DNA of 64,000 bases, from positions 105,938-169,937 of the forward strand of contig DWWS01000050.1 of NCBI GenBank assembly GCA_019119595.1, given 5' to 3'. The translations under genes and the position numbers were made by a program. Below the pieces are notes generated by a model that did no database searches, was not told the origin of the DNA, and worked only from the letters and a program-made list of their open reading frames with translations. The stretch is from Candidatus Eisenbergiella merdavium. Its GTDB lineage: Bacteria; Bacillota; Clostridia; Lachnospirales; Lachnospiraceae. Position 1 is the stretch's first letter, and each line of letters begins with the position of its first letter. Shown here in pieces: positions 57,350 to 64,000 of the stretch.

Positions 57350-59989
57350 TTATTTAATCTGGCCTTCCAGAACCGCCGCCGCTTCTCTCAGCGCATCATC
57401 GATGCCCTCCGGTCTCTTTCCGCCGGCCTGGGCCATGTTCGGCCTTCCGCCGCCGCCACCGCCGACAAGGGCTGCGATTCCCTTAATCAGATTGCCCGCA
57501 TGAGCGCCCGTCTTCATCGCTCCGTCCGTCGCCATGGCCACCAGGTTCACCCTGCCGTCCTGCGCGGATGCCAGCACGATCACGCCTTCACCCAGCTTTT
57601 CCTTTAACTGGTCTCCCAGCTCTCTTAAGCCATTCATGTCCACGCCGTCCGCACGGGCCGCGATCAGCTTCACGCCCTTCACTTCCTGCACCTGGTCCAT
57701 CACATCGCCCAGGGCTTCCTTTGCGGCCTTGCTCTTTAAGGACTCATTTTCCGCGTTCAGCCGCTTCACCTCTGCCATCAGGTGCTCCAGCTTCTCCGCA
57801 AGGGTTGCAGGCGTCGCCTTCACGATCTTCGCCGCTTCCTCAAGACGGCTCTCCTGCTCTCTGTAATAAGAGAACACGCCGGGGCCGGTGAGCGCCTCAA
57901 TCCTTCTGACACCGGCTGCAACACCGCTTTCAGAAAGGATCTTAAACACGGAAATGTCTCCCGTATTCGCCACATGGGTGCCGCCGCACAGCTCCGTGGA
58001 GAAATCTCCCATCCGCACCACGCGGACCTTATCGCCGTACTTCTCACCGAACAGAGCCATCGCTCCGGTCTTTTTCGCTTCTTCCAGGGTCATGACGCTG
58101 GTTTCCACCGGGATGTGGGCTGCGATCTCTTCATTCACGATTTTTTCAACCTGTGCCAGCTCCTCTTCGGTCATGGCGGAGAAATGGCTGAAGTCGAAAC
58201 GAAGACGATGAGGGTCCACGAAAGATCCCGCCTGCTCCACATGGGTGCCGAGCACCATGCGCAGCGCCTTCTGAAGAAGGTGGGTGGCACTGTGGTTCTT
58301 GCAGGTATCCGCCCGCTTGCCGCCATCCACCGTAAGCTCCACCTGATCGCCCATACGAAGCATACCCTTCGTCATTTTTCCAACATGGCCTATTTTACCG
58401 CCCATCAGGTGAATGGTATCCTGTACCTCAAATTCGCCCTCTGCGGTACGAATCACGCCCGTATCTCCGCACTGACCGCCCATGGTTCCATAGAACGGGG
58501 TCTGCTCCACGATGATGGTGCCGCTCTCTCCGTCGGTCAGCGCCTCCACCACCTCATCCTCCGTGGTCATGGCCACAATGGGGGATTTCCAGGTCAGTTT
58601 ATCATATCCCACAAATTCGGAGGTGATCGCGGGATCGATCTGTTCGTAAACCGTCGCGTCGGCTCCCATATAATTGGTCACCTTTCTCGCGGCGCGGGCC
58701 TTGTCCTTCTGCTCCTTCATGCAGGCGGCAAAGCCATCCTCATCCACCAAAAAGCCCTTTTCCTGCAGAATCTCCGTGGTCAGATCCAGCGGGAAGCCAT
58801 AGGTATCGTACAGGCGGAACGCATCCTGACCGGAAAGCTGCGTCTTTCCTTCCTTCGCCATCTGCTCCGACAGCTCGGAAAGAATGCTCAGTCCCTGATC
58901 GATGGTGCGGTTGAATTTATCCTCCTCCTGGGAGAGAACCTTGAAGATAAAGTCCTTCTTCTCTTCCAGCTCCGGATAACCGTCGCGGCTGCCCTCGATT
59001 ACGGTATGGCTCAGGTTGGAAAGAAATTCTCCTTCGATTCCAAGAAGCCTGCCGTGTCTCGCCGCGCGGCGGATGATACGGCGGAGCACATAGCCCCTTC
59101 CCTCATTGGAGGGCATGATGCCGTCCGAAATCATAAACGTGGCGGAACGGATGTGATCCGTTACGATACGGATGGAAACATCCCACTCATGCTTTTCCTT
59201 ATAAGTTTTGCCTGCCAGCTCGCAGACCCTGTTTCTCAGCGCCTGAATGGTATCCACGTCAAAAATGGAATCCACATCCTGCACCACCGTAGCCAGACGC
59301 TCCAGACCCATGCCCGTATCGATGTTCTTCTGGATCAGGTCGGTATAATGGCCGTGTCCGTCATTGTCGAACTGGGAGAACACGTTATTCCACACTTCGA
59401 TGTAGCGGTCGCAGTCACAGCCCACCGTACAGCCGGGCTTTCCGCAGCCGTACTTCTCGCCGCGGTCATAATATACTTCGGAGCAGGGGCCGCAGGGGCC
59501 GGAACCATGCTCCCAGAAATTATCCTCTTTTCCGAAACGGAAGATCCGCTCCGGCGCAATTCCGATTTCCTTGTTCCAGATGTCGAAGGCTTCGTCGTCA
59601 TCCAGATATACGGAAGGATACAGCCTGTCCGGGTCAAGTCCGACCACTTCGGTCAGAAACTCCCAGCACCAGGCGATCGCCTCATGTTTGAAATAATCTC
59701 CAAAGGAGAAATTTCCCAGCATCTCAAAAAACGTGCCGTGCCTGTCCGTCTTGCCGATATTCTCGATATCGCCCGTGCGGATACACTTCTGACAGGTGGC
59801 CACCCTTCTCCTCGGCGGAATCTCCTGCCCTGTGAAATAGGGCTTTAAGGGAGCCATGCCGGAATTGATCAGAAGCAGGCTGTTGTCGTTGTGCGGCACC
59901 AGGGAAAAGCTCTTCATCACCAGATGTCCCTTGCTCTCAAAGAAATCCAGGAACATCTTCCTCAATTCATTTACACCGTATTTTTCCAC
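57350..59989 (-). CDS. alaS: Alanyl-tRNA synthetase
   Basis: 879 residues from GTG at 59989, which has GGAGG eight bases upstream; an in-frame TTG at 60004 lies on that site. It begins EKYGVNELRKMFLDFFESKGHL. The class II core (about 1-250) contains the motif 2 region RVATCQKCIRTGDIENIGKTDRHGTFFEMLGNFSFGDYFK and the GSGPCGPCSEVYYDRG loop. An anticodon-independent helical region, the editing domain (HSATHLLQKAL and ELCGGTHVANTG zinc ligands, about 555-670) and the C-Ala domain follow. A Cys-rich insert (KYGCGKPGCTVGCDCDRY) sits near 190. It has its own consensus promoter and no T-box. Confidence 0.98.
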   Translation of the reverse strand: MEKYGVNELRKMFLDFFESKGHLVMKSFSLVPHNDNSLLLINSGMAPLKPYFTGQEIPPRRRVATCQKCIRTGDIENIGKTDRHGTFFEMLGNFSFGDYFKHEAIAWCWEFLTEVVGLDPDRLYPSVYLDDDEAFDIWNKEIGIAPERIFRFGKEDNFWEHGSGPCGPCSEVYYDRGEKYGCGKPGCTVGCDCDRYIEVWNNVFSQFDNDGHGHYTDLIQKNIDTGMGLERLATVVQDVDSIFDVDTIQALRNRVCELAGKTYKEKHEWDVSIRIVTDHIRSATFMISDGIMPSNEGRGYVLRRIIRRAARHGRLLGIEGEFLSNLSHTVIEGSRDGYPELEEKKDFIFKVLSQEEDKFNRTIDQGLSILSELSEQMAKEGKTQLSGQDAFRLYDTYGFPLDLTTEILQEKGFLVDEDGFAACMKEQKDKARAARKVTNYMGADATVYEQIDPAITSEFVGYDKLTWKSPIVAMTTEDEVVEALTDGESGTIIVEQTPFYGTMGGQCGDTGVIRTAEGEFEVQDTIHLMGGKIGHVGKMTKGMLRMGDQVELTVDGGKRADTCKNHSATHLLQKALRMVLGTHVEQAGSFVDPHRLRFDFSHFSAMTEEELAQVEKIVNEEIAAHIPVETSVMTLEEAKKTGAMALFGEKYGDKVRVVRMGDFSTELCGGTHVANTGDISVFKILSESGVAAGVRRIEALTGPGVFSYYREQESRLEEAAKIVKATPATLAEKLEHLMAEVKRLNAENESLKSKAAKEALGDVMDQVQEVKGVKLIAARADGVDMNGLRELGDQLKEKLGEGVIVLASAQDGRVNLVAMATDGAMKTGAHAGNLIKGIAALVGGGGGGRPNMAQAGGKRPEGIDDALREAAAVLEGQIK

Positions 59990-60024
59990 GTCTGTTTCCT
60001 CCAAAATTGCCTGAATCTATCCCA

Positions 60025-60053
60025 TTATAAGTTCATTTTTTTCCCTTGTCAAC
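60025..60053 (-). promoter_or_regulatory. Consensus promoter of alaS
   Basis: On the minus strand TTGACA (60053-60048), exactly 17 bases, TATAAT (60030-60025): a perfect match to the sigma-A consensus, between the cls stop and alaS. Confidence 0.92.
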
Positions 60054-60096
60054 GCCCGCCGGCAGAGGGCGCAGCGCATATGCTGCTTTTTTCTCA

Positions 60097-61632
60097 TCAG
60101 CAGAGGGGCGCGAACACTCTCAGCACAGAGTCGAACAGGCCGCCGATGATTCCCGTCTTGCAGTCCTTCAGCGTGATTTCCCGGCTCTGCTCTATGGTAC
60201 GCACACTGTCCTCCTTCAGCTCCTTCAGCCCTTCCGTCCGGTACAGGAGCGTGCCGCACTCAAAATGTAGATATAGGCTTCTGAAATCCATGTTCACGCT
60301 GCCCACAACGCCGAACTCATCGTCACAGATGTAGCTTTTCGCATGGATGAAGCCGGGCGTGTATTCATAGATCCGGATTCCCGCGCGCAGAAGCGGCGCG
60401 TAATTGGAGCGTGTCAGGCGGAAAATCATGGGTTTGTCCGGGATTCCCGGCGTCACGATCCGGATGTCCACGCCCCGCTTTGCCGCCTGGCACAGGGCAT
60501 TTCTCATCACATCGTCCACGATCAGATAGGGCGTAAAAATATAGACATACTTTTTCGCCTGATGCAGAATGTCCAGATATACGTTCTCTGCGATCGTCTC
60601 GTTATCCAGCGGAGAATCCGTATAAGGCTGAACCAGTCCCGCTCCCGTGAAGGCTTCCGGATGCCACACATGAGGCCGGAAGCGGTCGATGTCCTCATCC
60701 TCTTTCCGGAAGGCATTCCACATTTCAAGGAACATCACGGTAAAGCTCCAGACGCCCTCTCCGTGAAGGCGCACGCCGGTGTCCTTCCAGTAGCCGAAGC
60801 GGACGATTTCATTGATATACTCATCCGCCAGATTGATTCCGCCGGTATAGGCCGTATGCCCGTCGATAACCAGAATCTTTCTGTGATCCCGGTTGTTCAT
60901 CACCAGGGAGAAAAAGGGAATCACCGGATTGAAGGCCATGCACCTGATGCCCGCCTTCTCCAGCCATTCGCTGTAGCCGCCGGGAAGCCGGGTGACGCAG
61001 CCCATATCATCGTAGATCATCCGGACCTCAACGCCTGACGCGGCCTTTTCCTTCAGGATCTCCAGAATGGTGTCCCACATCTTTCCTTCGGAAACGATGA
61101 AGTATTCCAGAAAGATATAATGCTCCGCCTTCCTCAGATCCTCCAGCATATCTGCGAACATCTTTTCTCCGCAGGGATAATATTTCACCTTTGTATTGGT
61201 ATACGCGGGAAAATCGCTTACCTTCTGCACATACCGGAAGCTTCCGGCCGCCCTCGCATATTCCTCCTGAGCCTGCTGAAAGGGAACGCCTTCTCCTTTC
61301 AGATATTTCCGGCAGCGCTCATGCTGCGCGTTCAGTTTTCTGCGCATGTTTCTCGACGGCTTTTTGTCTCCATAGAACAGATAAAACAGACCGCCGAACA
61401 GCGGAAGCGCCATGATCAGCACAATCCAGCCGATTTTATACGCCGAATTATCGTCCTTTCCAATGATATAGAGTACCACCAGAATACTCAGTATGGTGAA
61501 AACGGTGGTGATCCAGCTCACAAATTCCGTAAGTTTAACCAGGGCGAACACGATCCACACAAGCTGCACCAATATGAGCAGGACCGTGATGATCACCCGG
61601 TTCATCGCCAGTCTTTTGTATCGTTCCTTCAT
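60097..61632 (-). CDS. cls: Cardiolipin synthase, phospholipase D family
   Basis: A 511-residue protein with two N-terminal membrane helices (about 10-32 and 38-58). Two PLD catalytic motifs are visible: HRKILVIDGHTAYTGGINLADEY (about 245-268) and HAKSYICDDEFGVVGSVNMDFRS (about 430-452). It condenses two phosphatidylglycerols to cardiolipin at the membrane. Its ATG overlaps the stop of the AI-2E-type transporter gene as ATGA, so the two are translationally coupled. Confidence 0.95.
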   Translation of the reverse strand: MKERYKRLAMNRVIITVLLILVQLVWIVFALVKLTEFVSWITTVFTILSILVVLYIIGKDDNSAYKIGWIVLIMALPLFGGLFYLFYGDKKPSRNMRRKLNAQHERCRKYLKGEGVPFQQAQEEYARAAGSFRYVQKVSDFPAYTNTKVKYYPCGEKMFADMLEDLRKAEHYIFLEYFIVSEGKMWDTILEILKEKAASGVEVRMIYDDMGCVTRLPGGYSEWLEKAGIRCMAFNPVIPFFSLVMNNRDHRKILVIDGHTAYTGGINLADEYINEIVRFGYWKDTGVRLHGEGVWSFTVMFLEMWNAFRKEDEDIDRFRPHVWHPEAFTGAGLVQPYTDSPLDNETIAENVYLDILHQAKKYVYIFTPYLIVDDVMRNALCQAAKRGVDIRIVTPGIPDKPMIFRLTRSNYAPLLRAGIRIYEYTPGFIHAKSYICDDEFGVVGSVNMDFRSLYLHFECGTLLYRTEGLKELKEDSVRTIEQSREITLKDCKTGIIGGLFDSVLRVFAPLC

Positions 61633-62909
61633 TCCTGTCTTCCCTTCTCCGTCTTCTTTTCCTCCGTTTTCCCGGGGTGTCCTTCCCTTCCCGGACCGCG
61701 TCCTCTGCGCCCTGCGTACCCTTTCTGCGTTCCTGCGCGTTCTCTGTTTCCAGATGGCATTCGGCCGGATGTTCCCTGCCTTTCACGGGAATCCTTTCTT
61801 TCATTCTTTTCCCTCACGTCATCCCGCAGCAGCTTATAGAATGTCGCAGCAAGGGGTACGCCCAGAAGCATTCCGCCGATTCCGAGCAGTCCTCCGCCCA
61901 CCGTAACGGCCGCAAGAACCCACATGCCGGGGAGTCCGATGGAAGACCCAACCACCTTCGGATAAATCAGATTTCCTTCCATCTGCTGCAGCACGATGAT
62001 GAATACGATGAAAAGAAGGGCCTTTAACGGGGCTACCGTCAGAATCATAAAGGCCCCTACCGCAGCTCCGATATAAGCTCCCACAATGGGGATCAGCGCC
62101 GTCACACCGATAAACGCGCCGATCATGGGCGCATAGGGGAAACGGAAAATCAGCATTCCTATGGTACAAAGCGTCCCCAGTATCACCGCTTCCGTACACT
62201 GTCCGATGATAAAGCTGGAAAACGTTTCATTCGCGGTAACCAGAACACGGCAGATTTCCTTCACCGTGTCCTCCTTCAGGTAGGCGCGCAGAATGCTCTT
62301 CGCCTGGGAAGCAAGGCGTTCCTTTCCCGCAAGGATATAGATCCCGAAAATCAGTCCGATGAAGAAATTAACCACACCGCCCACCACGGAGCCGACCACA
62401 CTGATGGTGGAACTCAGAACGCTTCCGATTCCGGAACGCACCACGCTGAGCGCCTTATCCATCAAATCTTTCCAGTCAATCGTCTCCAGATTCAGATAAT
62501 CCGAGATATTGAAAGCTCCGTTCGCCTCAAGCCAGGCAGAAACCTGTTCCAGAAAAACGGGGATGCCCCTTCCGATCACGCCGAACGCCTTTCCCAGTTC
62601 CGGAATGACCAGTCTTGCTATCAGAGTAAACAGCGCAAAAACCAGCAGAATCGAAATCACGATTCCCACACCGCGCCGTGTCTTCGCCACAATCCGGCTT
62701 CGGGAGCGCGGGAAATAAAGCCTTTCCACCCGAACGAGCACAATGTTCAGCACATAAGCCATGGCCATTCCAAGGACAAGCGGAAACATGACGTTCCACA
62801 GGTTCGCAACCCAGCCGATCAGCTGCTCAAAATTTCTGATGCACAGAATCAGTAACGCGGCAAGGCAGATATAAACGATGATGGCCCTTTCTGTCCTTCT
62901 TTTCTGCAT
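61629..62909 (-). CDS. AI-2E family transporter (PerM-like)
   Basis: A 426-residue membrane protein with about eight helices. The family core is in the second half: SSFIIGQCTEAVILGTLCTIG, PYAPMIGAFIGVTALIPIVGAYIGA and LQQMEGNLIYPKVVGSSIGLPGMWVLAAV. A highly charged, Gly/Arg/Lys-rich cytoplasmic tail of about 60 residues follows (about 365-426), which is longer than usual. Family members export autoinducer-2 or act as Na+/H+ antiporters; function here is open. Confidence 0.92.
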   Translation of the reverse strand: MQKRRTERAIIVYICLAALLILCIRNFEQLIGWVANLWNVMFPLVLGMAMAYVLNIVLVRVERLYFPRSRSRIVAKTRRGVGIVISILLVFALFTLIARLVIPELGKAFGVIGRGIPVFLEQVSAWLEANGAFNISDYLNLETIDWKDLMDKALSVVRSGIGSVLSSTISVVGSVVGGVVNFFIGLIFGIYILAGKERLASQAKSILRAYLKEDTVKEICRVLVTANETFSSFIIGQCTEAVILGTLCTIGMLIFRFPYAPMIGAFIGVTALIPIVGAYIGAAVGAFMILTVAPLKALLFIVFIIVLQQMEGNLIYPKVVGSSIGLPGMWVLAAVTVGGGLLGIGGMLLGVPLAATFYKLLRDDVREKNERKDSRERQGTSGRMPSGNRERAGTQKGYAGRRGRGPGREGHPGKTEEKKTEKGRQE

Positions 62910-63046
62910 ATAAACACCTTTCTCCTTTCCGGTTCAATCCCAGTGTTTTTATATTATCATAAATGGGAAAAGAAGAGTAGCCCCTTCCTTCAAACTGCCG
63001 GCCAAAAAAACGCCTCGTCACAGCCCAGCGTTTTTGAGAGCAAAGA

Positions 63047-63074
63047 ATCCCGCGGCTCTTTCCAGCCGCGGGAT
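63047..63074. terminator. Terminator after gdhA
   Basis: ATCCCGCGGCT (63047-63057), a six-base loop, AGCCGCGGGAT (63064-63074). The perfect stem is followed by TTCTTT on the minus strand and by CCCCTTTTTCTTC on the plus strand; the minus-strand T tract is weak. Confidence 0.65.
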
Positions 63075-63132
63075 CCCCTTTTTCTTCTTTCAAATTCTTC
63101 CGCCAGGCAAAAGCAGCCCCGCCTGAAGCGTC

Positions 63133-64000
63133 TTACACAATGCCCTGTGCCGTCATCGCGTTGGCAACCTTCTCAAAGCCTGCGATGTTGGCGCCTGCCA
63201 CATAGTTTCCTTCCATACCGTAGCGCTTCGCAGCATCGTCCAGATTGTGGAAGATGTTGATCATGATGTTCTGCAGCTTCGCATCCACTTCCTCAAAGCT
63301 CCAGCTTAAGCGCTCGCTGTTCTGGCTCATCTCCAGAGCGGAGGTGGCTACGCCGCCGGCGTTTGCCGCCTTGCCGGGAACGAACAGAACGCCGTTCTTC
63401 TGCAGATATTCCGTTGCATCCAGAGTGGTGGGCATATTCGCGCCCTCGCAGACAGCGGTGACGCCATTGGCAACCAGTCCTTCCGCATAGGAAAGGGTGA
63501 GCTCATTCTGGGTCGCACAGGGAAGTGCGATATCCACCTTTACGCTCCAAACGCCCCTGCCGCTGTGATATTCCGCCTGAGGCCTGTAGTTCAGATAATC
63601 GGACACACGGCCGCGCTTCACTTCCTTAATCTCCTTGAGCGCATCCAGATCGATGCCTTCCGGATCATAAACCCATCCGGTGGAATCAGAGCAGGTTACC
63701 ACCTTCGCTCCCATCTGATGTGCCTTCTGGATCGCATAAATGGCAACATTTCCGGAACCGGAAACCGCGATGGTCTTTCCGGCAATATCAATGCCGTTGC
63801 ACTTGAGCATTTCTTTCGTGATATACAGAAGGCCGTATCCGGTCGCTTCGGTTCTCGCGAGGGAGCCGCCGTAGCTTAATCCCTTTCCGGTAAGAACGCC
63901 CTCATAGGCGTTGCGGATTCTCTTATACTGTCCAAACATGTATCCGATCTCTCTCGCCCCGGTTCCGATGTCTCCGGCAGGAACGTCCGTATCGGCGCCG
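63133..64000 (-). CDS. gdhA: Glutamate dehydrogenase (NADP-type), N-terminal part beyond window edge
   Basis: The minus-strand frame is open from the right edge to the stop at 63133; about 288 residues of an enzyme of about 445 are visible. It begins inside ADTDVPAGDIGTGAREIGYMFGQYKRI, the glutamate-site loop of hexameric GDH. SYGGSLARTEATGYGLLY and the nucleotide-binding IAVSGSGNVAIYAIQKAHQMGAKVVTCSDS follow, and the C-terminal NYVAGANIAGFEKVANAM closes it. It interconverts glutamate and 2-oxoglutarate plus ammonia. The Ser in the VTCSDS segment fits NADP(H) preference. Confidence 0.96.
   Translation of the reverse strand, partial: GADTDVPAGDIGTGAREIGYMFGQYKRIRNAYEGVLTGKGLSYGGSLARTEATGYGLLYITKEMLKCNGIDIAGKTIAVSGSGNVAIYAIQKAHQMGAKVVTCSDSTGWVYDPEGIDLDALKEIKEVKRGRVSDYLNYRPQAEYHSGRGVWSVKVDIALPCATQNELTLSYAEGLVANGVTAVCEGANMPTTLDATEYLQKNGVLFVPGKAANAGGVATSALEMSQNSERLSWSFEEVDAKLQNIMINIFHNLDDAAKRYGMEGNYVAGANIAGFEKVANAMTAQGIV

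Noticed and set aside
57782..59848. Long open frame on the plus strand opposite alaS
   Set aside because: Antisense shadow of alaS; no start site or recognisable domain.
60005..60096. T-box leader for alaS
   Set aside because: The spacer is under 100 bp and contains a full consensus promoter; there is no room for a T-box or terminator.

Overview
The window reads as a chromosomal segment of a Gram-positive, probably strictly anaerobic gut-type bacterium of the Lachnospiraceae (Clostridia). The reasons are sigma-A type promoters with 16-18 bp spacers, strong GGAGG ribosome sites, a gap-pgk-tpiA operon, a sodium-pumping biotin decarboxylase cluster, S11 D-Ala-D-Ala carboxypeptidases, a GH25 lysozyme with cell-wall-binding repeats, flotillin and ScpA/ScpB. 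The family assignment is inference from protein style and synteny; no marker gene proves it. I see no tRNA, rRNA, CRISPR array or complete mobile element.

Left end (1-3,400): the most unusual part. A MotA/TolQ/ExbB-like proton-channel gene runs off the left edge on the minus strand. Its leader carries a c-di-GMP-I (GEMM-I) like aptamer followed directly by an intrinsic terminator, but no promoter can be seen upstream of it. Further out lie two perfect 23-bp inverted repeats (902-924 and 2004-2026) that enclose a hydrolase gene and a near-consensus promoter pointing away from the channel gene. A tyrosine recombinase gene lies immediately outside. Inverting the segment would place the promoter upstream of the riboswitch. 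This looks like a phase-variable promoter switch stacked on a c-di-GMP switch, drawn here in the OFF orientation.

Pel locus (3,368-19,964): a consensus promoter, a clear c-di-GMP-I riboswitch with terminator, then ten to twelve tightly packed genes on the plus strand. They encode PelD (degenerate SDR, membrane, GAF and degenerate GGDEF with an intact RxxD I-site), PelE, two paralogous DUF2194 deacetylase-type proteins, PelF, PelG, a CotH-like lipoprotein, a VTC-domain protein, a DUF4956 membrane protein, a DUF4832 glycosidase-like protein and two DivIVA-like coiled-coil proteins. This is a Gram-positive Pel-type exopolysaccharide system, apparently gated by c-di-GMP in RNA and again in protein.

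Centre (20,100-35,100): a TraX / response regulator / histidine kinase operon with candidate regulator repeats in its promoter; the glycolytic gap-pgk-tpiA operon; a PHP-type histidinol-phosphatase; an unrecognised 175-residue protein; LacZ (GH2); and carB without carA.

Right half (35,300-64,000): a YHYH/peptidoglycan-binding secreted protein; a YoeB/RelB toxin-antitoxin islet bracketed by 59-bp copies of the 3' end of an rsmF-like gene; a GH51 arabinofuranosidase divergent from an AraC regulator; a thioesterase; a five-gene decarboxylase/carboxyltransferase operon; two D,D-carboxypeptidases; flotillin; ScpB/ScpA; a metallophosphoesterase; a GH25 lysozyme; a CmpB-type membrane protein; rpsU; alaS; cardiolipin synthase with an AI-2E family exporter; and the 3' part of glutamate dehydrogenase at the right edge.
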